A stretch of DNA of 64,000 nt, from NCBI GenBank assembly GCA_963210315.1, contig OY723302.1:1-64000 (forward strand), written 5' to 3'. Source of the DNA: Rhynchopus euleeides. Lineage: Eukaryota; Euglenozoa; Diplonemea; Diplonemida; Diplonemidae. This document shows positions 24,001 to 34,447 of the stretch, one piece after another. Positions within the stretch are counted from its first letter, which is position 1. The number at the start of each line of letters is the position of its first letter. A model generated the notes under the pieces. It made no database searches and had not been told where the DNA came from. It was given only the letters and a program-made list of their open reading frames with translations. A program made the position numbers and the translations under genes.

Positions 24001-27000
24001 TTTGCGGGTTTGCGGGTTTGCGGGTTTGCGGGTTTGCGGGTTTGCGGGTTTGCGGGTTTGCGGGTTTGCGGGTTTGCGGGTTTGCGGGTTTGCGGGTTTG
24101 CGGGTTTGCGGGTTTGCGGGTTTGCGGGTTTGCGGGTTTGCGGGTTTGCGGGTTTGCGGGTTTGCGGGTTTGCGGGTTTGCGGGTTTGCGGGTTTGCGGG
24201 TTTGCGGGTTTGCGGGTTTGCGGGTTTGCGGGTTTGCGGGTTTGCGGGTTTGCGGGTTTGCGGGTTTGCGGGTTTGCGGGTTTGCGGGTTTGCGGGTTTG
24301 CGGGTTTGCGGGTTTGCGGGTTTGCGGGTTTGCGGGTTTGCGGGTTTGCGGGTTTGCGGGTTTGCGGGTTTGCGGGTTTGCGGGTTTGCGGGTTTGCGGG
24401 TTTGCGGGTTTGCGGGTTTGCGGGTTTGCGGGTTTGCGGGTTTGCGGGTTTGCGGGTTTGCGGGTTTGCGGGTTTGCGGGTTTGCGGGTTTGCGGGTTTG
24501 CGGGTTTGCGGGTTTGCGGGTTTGCGGGTTTGCGGGTTTGCGGGTTTGCGGGTTTGCGGGTTTGCGGGTTTGCGGGTTTGCGGGTTTGCGGGTTTGCGGG
24601 TTTGCGGGTTTGCGGGTTTGCGGGTTTGCGGGTTTGCGGGTTTGCGGGTTTGCGGGTTTGCGGGTTTGCGGGTTTGCGGGTTTGCGGGTTTGCGGGTTTG
24701 CGGGTTTGCGGGTTTGCGGGTTTGCGGGTTTGCGGGTTTGCGGGTTTGCGGGTTTGCGGGTTTGCGGGTTTGCGGGTTTGCGGGTTTGCGGGTTTGCGGG
24801 TTTGCGGGTTTGCGGGTTTGCGGGTTTGCGGGTTTGCGGGTTTGCGGGTTTGCGGGTTTGCGGGTTTGCGGGTTTGCGGGTTTGCGGGTTTGCGGGTTTG
24901 CGGGTTTGCGGGTTTGCGGGTTTGCGGGTTTGCGGGTTTGCGGGTTTGCGGGTTTGCGGGTTTGCGGGTTTGCGGGTTTGCGGGTTTGCGGGTTTGCGGG
25001 TTTGCGGGTTTGCGGGTTTGCGGGTTTGCGGGTTTGCGGGTTTGCGGGTTTGCGGGTTTGCGGGTTTGCGGGTTTGCGGGTTTGCGGGTTTGCGGGTTTG
25101 CGGGTTTGCGGGTTTGCGGGTTTGCGGGTTTGCGGGTTTGCGGGTTTGCGGGTTTGCGGGTTTGCGGGTTTGCGGGTTTGCGGGTTTGCGGGTTTGCGGG
25201 TTTGCGGGTTTGCGGGTTTGCGGGTTTGCGGGTTTGCGGGTTTGCGGGTTTGCGGGTTTGCGGGTTTGCGGGTTTGCGGGTTTGCGGGTTTGCGGGTTTG
25301 CGGGTTTGCGGGTTTGCGGGTTTGCGGGTTTGCGGGTTTGCGGGTTTGCGGGTTTGCGGGTTTGCGGGTTTGCGGGTTTGCGGGTTTGCGGGTTTGCGGG
25401 TTTGCGGGTTTGCGGGTTTGCGGGTTTGCGGGTTTGCGGGTTTGCGGGTTTGCGGGTTTGCGGGTTTGCGGGTTTGCGGGTTTGCGGGTTTGCGGGTTTG
25501 CGGGTTTGCGGGTTTGCGGGTTTGCGGGTTTGCGGGTTTGCGGGTTTGCGGGTTTGCGGGTTTGCGGGTTTGCGGGTTTGCGGGTTTGCGGGTTTGCGGG
25601 TTTGCGGGTTTGCGGGTTTGCGGGTTTGCGGGTTTGCGGGTTTGCGGGTTTGCGGGTTTGCGGGTTTGCGGGTTTGCGGGTTTGCGGGTTTGCGGGTTTG
25701 CGGGTTTGCGGGTTTGCGGGTTTGCGGGTTTGCGGGTTTGCGGGTTTGCGGGTTTGCGGGTTTGCGGGTTTGCGGGTTTGCGGGTTTGCGGGTTTGCGGG
25801 TTTGCGGGTTTGCGGGTTTGCGGGTTTGCGGGTTTGCGGGTTTGCGGGTTTGCGGGTTTGCGGGTTTGCGGGTTTGCGGGTTTGCGGGTTTGCGGGTTTG
25901 CGGGTTTGCGGGTTTGCGGGTTTGCGGGTTTGCGGGTTTGCGGGTTTGCGGGTTTGCGGGTTTGCGGGTTTGCGGGTTTGCGGGTTTGCGGGTTTGCGGG
26001 TTTGCGGGTTTGCGGGTTTGCGGGTTTGCGGGTTTGCGGGTTTGCGGGTTTGCGGGTTTGCGGGTTTGCGGGTTTGCGGGTTTGCGGGTTTGCGGGTTTG
26101 CGGGTTTGCGGGTTTGCGGGTTTGCGGGTTTGCGGGTTTGCGGGTTTGCGGGTTTGCGGGTTTGCGGGTTTGCGGGTTTGCGGGTTTGCGGGTTTGCGGG
26201 TTTGCGGGTTTGCGGGTTTGCGGGTTTGCGGGTTTGCGGGTTTGCGGGTTTGCGGGTTTGCGGGTTTGCGGGTTTGCGGGTTTGCGGGTTTGCGGGTTTG
26301 CGGGTTTGCGGGTTTGCGGGTTTGCGGGTTTGCGGGTTTGCGGGTTTGCGGGTTTGCGGGTTTGCGGGTTTGCGGGTTTGCGGGTTTGCGGGTTTGCGGG
26401 TTTGCGGGTTTGCGGGTTTGCGGGTTTGCGGGTTTGCGGGTTTGCGGGTTTGCGGGTTTGCGGGTTTGCGGGTTTGCGGGTTTGCGGGTTTGCGGGTTTG
26501 CGGGTTTGCGGGTTTGCGGGTTTGCGGGTTTGCGGGTTTGCGGGTTTGCGGGTTTGCGGGTTTGCGGGTTTGCGGGTTTGCGGGTTTGCGGGTTTGCGGG
26601 TTTGCGGGTTTGCGGGTTTGCGGGTTTGCGGGTTTGCGGGTTTGCGGGTTTGCGGGTTTGCGGGTTTGCGGGTTTGCGGGTTTGCGGGTTTGCGGGTTTG
26701 CGGGTTTGCGGGTTTGCGGGTTTGCGGGTTTGCGGGTTTGCGGGTTTGCGGGTTTGCGGGTTTGCGGGTTTGCGGGTTTGCGGGTTTGCGGGTTTGCGGG
26801 TTTGCGGGTTTGCGGGTTTGCGGGTTTGCGGGTTTGCGGGTTTGCGGGTTTGCGGGTTTGCGGGTTTGCGGGTTTGCGGGTTTGCGGGTTTGCGGGTTTG
26901 CGGGTTTGCGGGTTTGCGGGTTTGCGGGTTTGCGGGTTTGCGGGTTTGCGGGTTTGCGGGTTTGCGGGTTTGCGGGTTTGCGGGTTTGCGGGTTTGCGGG

Positions 27001-28911
27001 TTTGCGGGTTTGCGGGTTTGCGGGTTTGCGGGTTTGCGGGTTTGCGGGTTTGCGGGTTTGCGGGTTTGCGGGTTTGCGGGTTTGCGGGTTTGCGGGTTTG
27101 CGGGTTTGCGGGTTTGCGGGTTTGCGGGTTTGCGGGTTTGCGGGTTTGCGGGTTTGCGGGTTTGCGGGTTTGCGGGTTTGCGGGTTTGCGGGTTTGCGGG
27201 TTTGCGGGTTTGCGGGTTTGCGGGTTTGCGGGTTTGCGGGTTTGCGGGTTTGCGGGTTTGCGGGTTTGCGGGTTTGCGGGTTTGCGGGTTTGCGGGTTTG
27301 CGGGTTTGCGGGTTTGCGGGTTTGCGGGTTTGCGGGTTTGCGGGTTTGCGGGTTTGCGGGTTTGCGGGTTTGCGGGTTTGCGGGTTTGCGGGTTTGCGGG
27401 TTTGCGGGTTTGCGGGTTTGCGGGTTTGCGGGTTTGCGGGTTTGCGGGTTTGCGGGTTTGCGGGTTTGCGGGTTTGCGGGTTTGCGGGTTTGCGGGTTTG
27501 CGGGTTTGCGGGTTTGCGGGTTTGCGGGTTTGCGGGTTTGCGGGTTTGCGGGTTTGCGGGTTTGCGGGTTTGCGGGTTTGCGGGTTTGCGGGTTTGCGGG
27601 TTTGCGGGTTTGCGGGTTTGCGGGTTTGCGGGTTTGCGGGTTTGCGGGTTTGCGGGTTTGCGGGTTTGCGGGTTTGCGGGTTTGCGGGTTTGCGGGTTTG
27701 CGGGTTTGCGGGTTTGCGGGTTTGCGGGTTTGCGGGTTTGCGGGTTTGCGGGTTTGCGGGTTTGCGGGTTTGCGGGTTTGCGGGTTTGCGGGTTTGCGGG
27801 TTTGCGGGTTTGCGGGTTTGCGGGTTTGCGGGTTTGCGGGTTTGCGGGTTTGCGGGTTTGCGGGTTTGCGGGTTTGCGGGTTTGCGGGTTTGCGGGTTTG
27901 CGGGTTTGCGGGTTTGCGGGTTTGCGGGTTTGCGGGTTTGCGGGTTTGCGGGTTTGCGGGTTTGCGGGTTTGCGGGTTTGCGGGTTTGCGGGTTTGCGGG
28001 TTTGCGGGTTTGCGGGTTTGCGGGTTTGCGGGTTTGCGGGTTTGCGGGTTTGCGGGTTTGCGGGTTTGCGGGTTTGCGGGTTTGCGGGTTTGCGGGTTTG
28101 CGGGTTTGCGGGTTTGCGGGTTTGCGGGTTTGCGGGTTTGCGGGTTTGCGGGTTTGCGGGTTTGCGGGTTTGCGGGTTTGCGGGTTTGCGGGTTTGCGGG
28201 TTTGCGGGTTTGCGGGTTTGCGGGTTTGCGGGTTTGCGGGTTTGCGGGTTTGCGGGTTTGCGGGTTTGCGGGTTTGCGGGTTTGCGGGTTTGCGGGTTTG
28301 CGGGTTTGCGGGTTTGCGGGTTTGCGGGTTTGCGGGTTTGCGGGTTTGCGGGTTTGCGGGTTTGCGGGTTTGCGGGTTTGCGGGTTTGCGGGTTTGCGGG
28401 TTTGCGGGTTTGCGGGTTTGCGGGTTTGCGGGTTTGCGGGTTTGCGGGTTTGCGGGTTTGCGGGTTTGCGGGTTTGCGGGTTTGCGGGTTTGCGGGTTTG
28501 CGGGTTTGCGGGTTTGCGGGTTTGCGGGTTTGCGGGTTTGCGGGTTTGCGGGTTTGCGGGTTTGCGGGTTTGCGGGTTTGCGGGTTTGCGGGTTTGCGGG
28601 TTTGCGGGTTTGCGGGTTTGCGGGTTTGCGGGTTTGCGGGTTTGCGGGTTTGCGGGTTTGCGGGTTTGCGGGTTTGCGGGTTTGCGGGTTTGCGGGTTTG
28701 CGGGTTTGCGGGTTTGCGGGTTTGCGGGTTTGCGGGTTTGCGGGTTTGCGGGTTTGCGGGTTTGCGGGTTTGCGGGTTTGCGGGTTTGCGGGTTTGCGGG
28801 TTTGCGGGTTTGCGGGTTTGCGGGTTTGCGGGTTTGCGGGTTTGCGGGTTTGCGGGTTTGCGGGTTTGCGGGTTTGCGGGTTTGCGGGTTTGCGGGTTTG
28901 CGGGTTTGCGG
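18004..28911 (+). repeat. Giant 8-bp tandem array (GCGGGTTT)n, second array
   Basis: About 1,363 copies of GCGGGTTT over 10.9 kb, in the same orientation as the first array. I see no variant unit, so it is even more homogeneous than the first. It begins after CTAGTGCGGG and stops abruptly at GCGGCCCCCTAAG. As in the first array all six frames are open, giving giant false open frames. The perfection suggests very recent expansion, strong homogenisation, or consensus polishing during assembly. Confidence 0.99.
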
Positions 28912-28939
28912 CCCCCTAAGAAATTGTTGGTTTTTTTTT

Positions 28940-29853
28940 CCGGACCGAGAATCTTTGCAGCTGTTGTTTGTCTGGGCTAGTTGGTACAGAATACAAGGTA
29001 CAAGAGACAAGCAAGACAAGAAACGAAAAGAAGAAAGCGAAAGAAACACACATGAAAAGATCACACACATCAAACGACACGCCCAAAATGGCACAGCCTC
29101 TGGACATCCACTTAGCCAGCGAGGACCACACTGGTGACAGATTGCTCGTACATAACTCCAAAAACGGGGGGCTTGGTTGCTTCAATAGCATATGGTTGAT
29201 AGCCGCCAACCGCTTTTGTGTTATGTGCAAGGAACCTGAAGTGGAAGTTGCACATTACACATTGCAATGAATGCTGAAACACAGAGTGTCACAGGAAACG
29301 ATCGAGTAAAGAAAAACTCAAAGAAAAAGCCCAAAAGGGAAACACAAGCTAGCTGGGACAACGCTAGGGTTCAGAAAACTGCTCTTTGTAGTGATGGAGG
29401 GGCTTGTTGGTTTGTTTGTAGCCGCAACGCATCGACACAAAGAGAGGTCTCTGTTGTGCACCGAAAAAGTAGAGAAAGGGCCAATGGTGAAAGCAAAAGG
29501 CAGTGCTGTCTATGACTCCACCGCCTGCAACACTAGTCAACCCCTTGTGCGAAGGGGGAGGGGCCAGGCACAGGTCAGCAGCGACCACCCAGAGGGGCTA
29601 CCCGTTGAGGGCTTAGAGCCGCAACGTGGGGGCAGGATCAGCTCCAGCAGGATCTTCTCAGGCATCGCGCAGCTCCAGCACGCCCGATCGCGGCACTAGG
29701 GAAAGCATTGGCGAGGCTTTCACGCCCCAAAAGGGGGGCAACCCTGCATCCTGATCTTCCTACAGGCTGGCCTGCAGACGTCCATGTGCTCAAGCCACTC
29801 ATGCAATTAGAGCAACTCAGAGGGAACAGCCCAGGGCCTTATGCTCGCGCACA
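28940..29853. repeat. 914-bp direct repeat, copy 1
   Basis: Starts CCGGACCGAGAATC after a T-run directly at the end of the second 8-mer array, and matches 30052-30965 at a constant offset of 1112 with very few substitutions and no indels. It contains a 73-codon plus-strand frame from the ATG at 29052, ending EVEVAHYTLQ. The two copies of this frame differ by one synonymous change and one Ser/Tyr change. That is too little to prove coding. Confidence 0.93.
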
Positions 29854-30051
29854 CTGCCCTGACCCATGCACAGGTCCGATTTCTCCCGAGACTCACTCAA
29901 GAGGCCCCCCAAGGTCAATTCCAAGGATCTTAATACCAGAGCTTGCTTTGGTTTCCCCTCCAAGGAGGGTAATCACAGGGGGCGCCACGTGAAGGCAGCA
30001 AGTTGGATTTTATCCCCCCGGGTTTTTTTTGTTTTTTTTTTTGGGGGACAT

Positions 30052-30965
30052 CCGGACCGAGAATCTTTGCAGCTGTTGTTTGTCTGGGCTAGTTGGTACA
30101 GAATACAAGGTACAAGAGACAAGCAAGACAAGAAACGAAAAGAAGAAAGCGAAAGAAACACACATGAAAAGATCACACACATCAAACGACACGCCAAAAA
30201 TGGCACAGCCTCTGGACATCCACTTAGCCAGCGAGGACCACACTGGTGACAGATTGCTCGTACATAACTACAAAAACGGGGGGCTTGGTTGCTTCAATAG
30301 CATATGGTTGATAGCCGCCAACCGCTTTTGTGTTATGTGCAAGGAACCTGAAGTGGAAGTTGCACATTACACATTGCAATGAATGCTGAAACACAGAGTG
30401 TCACAGGAAACGATCGAGTAAAGAAAAACTCAAAGAAAAAGCCCAAAAGGGAAACACAAGCTAGCTGGGACAACGCTAGGGTTCAGAAAACTGCTCTTTG
30501 TAGTGATGGAGGGGCTTGTTGGTTTGTTTGTAGCCGCAACGCATCGACACAAAGAGAGGTCTCTGTTGTGCACCGAAAAAGTAGAGAAAGGGCCAATGGT
30601 GAAAGCAAAAGGCAGTGCTGTCTATGACTCCACCGCCTGCAACACTAGTCAACCCCTTGTGCGAAGGGGGAGGGGCCAGGCACAGGTCAGCAGCGACCAC
30701 CCAGAGGGGCTACCCGTTGAGGGCTTAGAGCCGCAACGTGGGGGCAGGATCAGCTCCAGCAGGATCTTCTCAGGCATCGCGCAGCTCCAGCACGCCCGAT
30801 CGCGGCACTAGGGAAAGCATTGGCGAGGCTTTCACGCCCCAAAAGGGGGGCAACCCTGCATCCTGATCTTCCTACAGGCTGGCCTGCAGACGTCCATGTG
30901 CTCAAGCCACTCATGCAATTAGAGCAACTCAGAGGGAACAGCCCAGGGCCTTATGCTCGCGCACA
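30052..30965. repeat. 914-bp direct repeat, copy 2
   Basis: Second copy of the unit at 28940-29853, separated from it by 198 bp of unrelated sequence. It is preceded by a T-rich run (GTTTTTTTTTTTGGGGGACA) and ends exactly where the 33-bp minisatellite begins. Read on the minus strand, both copies would end in an A-rich run, which could hint at a retroposed unit. No reverse-transcriptase-like frame or target-site duplication was seen. Confidence 0.93.
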
Positions 30966-31310
30966 GTCTTGCTCAGAGCATTCCCAAACTGCAGAAGGAT
31001 CTTGCTCAGAGTATTCCCAGACTGCAGAAGGATCTTGCTCAGAGCATTCCCAAACTGCAGAAGGGTCTTGCTCAGAGTATTCCCAGACTGCAGAAGGGTC
31101 TTGCTCAGAGCATTCCCAAACTGCAGAAGGATCTTGCTCAGAGCATTCCCAAACTGCAGAAGGATCTTGCTCAGAGCATTCCCAGACTGCAGAAGGATCT
31201 TGCTCAGAGTATTCCCAGACTGCAGAAGGATCTTGCTCAGAGTATTCCCAGACTGCAGAAGGATCTTGCTCAGAGCATTCCCAAACTGCAGAAGGGTCTT
31301 GCTCAGAGTA
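30966..31310 (+). repeat. 33-bp minisatellite, about 10 copies, plus orientation
   Basis: The unit is 33 bp, beginning CTTGCTCAGAGCATTCCCAA and ending CTGCAGAAGGAT, with C/T and A/G variants. Because 33 is a multiple of three, it translates as the 11-residue cycle LAQSIPKLQKD or LAQSIPRLQKD. The same unit occurs in the opposite orientation at 44.03-44.52 kb and as a remnant at 49.66-49.71 kb. Copies are contiguous without spacers, so it is not a CRISPR array. Function is unknown. Confidence 0.93.
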
Positions 31311-31589
31311 TTACTGGACCGCCGAAGAATTGGTCCGGACACAGGGTTGGCGGTGCTGTCGTTTTTGGAGATATTTCGTGTGAATTTTCTTCTCGGCTGG
31401 TTCCGTCCTCTTTTGGTGCGCATTTTCGCGGTGTGCGTTGGCGACAGCACGTGGGGAACCAGAAATACAACGAGGCACGCTGTGTATTCACGGGGGCAAG
31501 ACAATGTCGAGTGACGACGTATTTTGGGACACAAGGGAAAGATCGAAGCATCAAGTTCGTTTTGAGAACGTCCTGTCGCCGATGGTTCG

Positions 31590-32996
31590 TCAACAGGAGT
31601 CCACTGTCTGCTGTACGGACATATCATTTTGCTGTGACTGTGCTGCGATCTTGAGCTGCACCCACCTGTCGAAGTAGATGCAAAGCGCGAGTGCAAACAC
31701 TGCTGCTCCTAAAGTTACCATCCACGTGTCGTGGTAGCAATCCACACCCTCGCACGAACCACTCCCAGATGTGTTTTCGGAGTACACGTGGGCCCGGTAC
31801 GGTTCGAAGAGCCAGGGCCCGGCGGCAGAGGCACAGATGAGGATGCCCCAGTTGACTCCAAAAGATGCCTCACCGAAGATGGAGGACGTCAGGATGGGGA
31901 CAACGCACCACTGACCGCCGAACGCCATTCCAGTGAACAGTGCCGCGGGGATTATGGCAGTCTCAAATGCTGTGAGTAGCAGGAGCTGCACCAAGACCAA
32001 CAGCGCATACAGCCCGACCAACAGAAGCGACACACGGTACCCGTGACCCGCCATGACATCTGCGAGAATGCCAAATGCGAACCTCAGGCAGCCTCCCGCC
32101 AGCGACGCCACCAGAGAGATGGTGGAAGAGAGGCTGTCTGAGTGATGCGGCCGGATTGCAGTTGCAATGCCCCCTGCGTTGTTGATGAGTTGCAGCCCGA
32201 CGCCCTGACCCAGCATGAAGATGACGAAGAGCAGCCAGAACTGCGGGTTGCAGAGGGCGTGTGCCTCCTCGGCCTCAACCTCTGGCGCCACGAGCGGCTG
32301 TGTCTCGCCTTTGGGCACGGCACCGACTTCTGATGCCGGGGTGATGGTGCTGTGCTCCGTAGTTTCTGGCTTGTCCACACCCAAGAAGATGAAGGCCGCA
32401 ACGGCTCCAACCCCAACTGCGCCTGCGCAGAAGACCATGAATCCAGAGATGTTGCCAGAAAAACCGTTGTCGTAGATGAGTGTGAATATTGCAGCCGAAA
32501 ACCCAAACATGCAGTCGAGGAGTCCAATGATGACCCCATGCATCGCCTTCGGGAAGTTCTGGTATGTCACAAGGGACGCCATGTAGAGGAAAGTCGACCC
32601 TTGTCCCACGAGGGCAAATGATGCAGCCAGCGCCCCCCAGCTGTCGGAGATAGCACCCTCGCACGACTCGCGGATCAGCATGAAGCCCGTCACTGCAAGC
32701 ACGCCACCGCATACACCACACAGCTTCGCACCACCGATGTCGGAGACCACGCCGACAAAGAACGCAAAACAGAAACCAACGTTGGCGATGCTGATGATGC
32801 GAGAGCTCTCGCTGTCGCTGAGGTTGTGCTGTGCCTTGAGGTCGCTGCTATACGCACCGTACGCATATAGGGTGCCGGACACAGCCATGATGCAGATGGC
32901 AACGGCCAGCTGAATGACAAGGCGCGGGTTCAGAGCACTCTGTTGGACTGCGACCGACACGGACCCACTAACACTGGAAGATGCATCGCTCATCAT
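31590..32996 (-). CDS. Nodulin-like major facilitator superfamily transporter
   Basis: Single-exon gene of 468 codons. The frame stays open upstream to 33086, but only through a TTG. The first ATGs are the adjacent pair at 32996 and 32993 (MMSDAS), so the start is placed there. The protein has about 12 hydrophobic segments in two halves split by a polar, acidic loop (roughly residues 220-265, containing PETTEHSTITPASEV). The first helix is followed by GTLYAYGAYSSDLKAQ, the hallmark of the nodulin-like branch of the MFS. Glycine-rich segments such as GVVSDIGGAKLCGVCGGVL follow the MFS pattern. It should be a multi-pass membrane permease; the substrate cannot be read from sequence. A pyrimidine-rich tract ending CATTTTTCGCAG lies about 100 nt upstream and could be a splice acceptor. 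It is the last gene of the minus-strand cluster. Confidence 0.9.
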   Translation of the reverse strand: MMSDASSSVSGSVSVAVQQSALNPRLVIQLAVAICIMAVSGTLYAYGAYSSDLKAQHNLSDSESSRIISIANVGFCFAFFVGVVSDIGGAKLCGVCGGVLAVTGFMLIRESCEGAISDSWGALAASFALVGQGSTFLYMASLVTYQNFPKAMHGVIIGLLDCMFGFSAAIFTLIYDNGFSGNISGFMVFCAGAVGVGAVAAFIFLGVDKPETTEHSTITPASEVGAVPKGETQPLVAPEVEAEEAHALCNPQFWLLFVIFMLGQGVGLQLINNAGGIATAIRPHHSDSLSSTISLVASLAGGCLRFAFGILADVMAGHGYRVSLLLVGLYALLVLVQLLLLTAFETAIIPAALFTGMAFGGQWCVVPILTSSIFGEASFGVNWGILICASAAGPWLFEPYRAHVYSENTSGSGSCEGVDCYHDTWMVTLGAAVFALALCIYFDRWVQLKIAAQSQQNDMSVQQTVDSC

Positions 32997-33637
32997 TATC
33001 AGATGCGAGACAGTCAGGCACGAACGGCCCTGCACTCTTTCTAAACGGGCAAGGAGCCTGCAGATGGATGAGAGTGTGTGGCACAAAATACAAACTGCGA
33101 AAAATGAGAAACAATATTTGTGTCCCCGCTAGTTCATGAAGTGACAGTAAAATGAGACAACACGCCTAGTATTGTCGAAAGTTGTTTGTTGGAATGCAGA
33201 CGCCACTGTTTGTGGACACCACTCCCCAGTCTGATGAAGCGGTGTGAGCGGGGTCGCAAGAGGACACAGGGTTTCCCAGTTGGCCGAACTAATATTGGCT
33301 ACTGGGGGTCTTTGCTGGGCGACAAACTTCGACAAATTTCTTCAGTTTTCAGCCAATTCAACAGGAAATGCACCAAAATGCACTGACGACCACCCCGTAG
33401 CGAAGACCCCCACTGTCAATAAAAAATGACGAGACATCGACAGCCATCGCAGGATTGGGGGGAGGTCGGGCACCCTTGAGGCCTGTTATTTGCTTCATAC
33501 ATATCTACTGCATGTCTATGGAATCTATACCACAAGGGCCTTCGTTCTATCGTGCAGACAAGCGAAAGCCTGCTCGGGGTCAAGGTACCACCCGCCACAG
33601 TGTTGCAGAGCAGAGCCGCTCAACAATATCTGGCAGA
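32997..33637. other. Intergenic spacer holding a small inverted-repeat element
   Basis: Separates the transporter start from the HAUS1-like stop. Apart from the 108-bp MITE-like element at 33304-33411 and the upstream leader of the transporter gene, I see nothing recognisable. Confidence 0.6.
33304..33411. mobile_element. MITE-like element, 108 bp, TIR GGGGGTCTTYGCT
   Basis: The ends GGGGGTCTTTGCT and AGCGAAGACCCCC are inverted repeats with 12 of 13 matches. The trinucleotide ACT flanks both sides and is a possible 3-bp target duplication. The interior (GACAAACTTCGACAAATTTC, then GAAATGCACCAAAATGCAC) resembles sequence at 50.36-50.63 kb. It has no coding capacity, so it would be a non-autonomous DNA element. 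Confidence 0.6.
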
Positions 33638-34447
33638 TCAGTGATGCCCTCTGCCCCGTCCGTTCCTTGGGAGCCGCGATTGCAGGTCCTTCACTTCAGC
33701 CCGCAGCTGTGCGAGCTTCGCCTGTGCCATGCTACTGCTGGGAGGGACTTTGTACTGGGACACTTTGCGCTGAAGCTGCCGCAGCTTCGCACTCTGCTGC
33801 TTGAGAGTTTCGACAGAGGCACAAAGGGCGTTGTGCTTGAGAGCGTCTTCCACGCCAATTCCCTCGAGCTGCGACTGCGTGGCATCGAGGCGCCGGTGGT
33901 ACTCCTTCACTTTGTCGTGGTGCAGTGATGTCTGCTGCTGCTGGTGTGCCGAGTCGGCCGACCTCCGCTGCACATAAGAGCCCCACGCCTCCTCCGTGCG
34001 CGCCAGCAGACCCTTGAGCAGACGAGCATCGTCACACTTCCTTGTGAGATCCGCTCGCTCAGCACGCAACTCTGACTGGTTCTCCTCCAGTGCGAACAGC
34101 TCGTCCTGCAGGTCGGCCACCGCACCACAGACGAGTGCGGGCTCCACTTGGTTGACGCCCAAGAGCGCCGCGCTGCGGGCAAGGTCCTGTGCCACAGGCA
34201 GCTCATCGCAACGCACGCCCAGGACACTCTCAAGACGCACCTCCAGGTTTAACGCCTCGTGGTTGACAGCTGATACGCGACCTTTCAGGAGACTCTCGGC
34301 CTCGTGCTCCACCCGAGCCGTGCAGCACCATTGGTAGAGCGCCGCCACGTCGGTGTCCGTCAGCATTCCAACATCTGCGGCAACCCCCAACTCACCCAAC
34401 CACTCCCGCACCACATCGCATTCTGAAGGGCCTGCAGGCGATGCCAT
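33638..34447 (-). CDS. HAUS1: HAUS1-like augmin complex subunit
   Basis: A 269-residue, mostly coiled-coil protein; human HAUS1 is 278 residues. The frame extends upstream only through non-ATG codons, and the ATG at 34447 (MASPAGPSE) gives family-like length. Landmarks in family order are QDLARSAALLGVNQVEPALV near residue 90, then a coiled coil (DLQDELFALEENQSELRAER). Next comes VKEYHRRLDATQSQLEGIGV followed by EDALKHNALCASVETLKQQS, and finally a C-terminal SSSMAQAKLAQLRAEVKDL. The last parts line up well by eye with the human stretches around GMDASLSHQSLVALSEKL and NPSLAQVKIEEAKREL. In known eukaryotes HAUS1 is part of the eight-subunit augmin complex, which recruits gamma-tubulin to spindle microtubules. 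A tract ending GCAACTCTTCTCAG lies about 75 nt upstream and may be a splice acceptor. The call rests on eye alignment from memory, so a different coiled-coil family remains possible. Confidence 0.72.
   Translation of the reverse strand: MASPAGPSECDVVREWLGELGVAADVGMLTDTDVAALYQWCCTARVEHEAESLLKGRVSAVNHEALNLEVRLESVLGVRCDELPVAQDLARSAALLGVNQVEPALVCGAVADLQDELFALEENQSELRAERADLTRKCDDARLLKGLLARTEEAWGSYVQRRSADSAHQQQQTSLHHDKVKEYHRRLDATQSQLEGIGVEDALKHNALCASVETLKQQSAKLRQLQRKVSQYKVPPSSSMAQAKLAQLRAEVKDLQSRLPRNGRGRGHH

Noticed and set aside
17794-29137. Open frames of 3,600-3,766 codons through the second 8-mer array
   Set aside because: Same arithmetic artefact as in the first array.
28940-30965. The two 914-bp direct repeats as terminal repeats of a retroelement
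   Set aside because: Only 198 bp lies between them, with no TG...CA ends, no primer-binding-like site and no coding interior.
30966-31310. CRISPR array, because of a regular period of 33 bp
   Set aside because: Units are contiguous with no unique spacers, and the host is clearly eukaryotic.
32997-33086. N-terminal extension of the MFS transporter
   Set aside because: The upstream part opens with TTG and reads non-family sequence; the ATG pair at 32996/32993 is the natural start.
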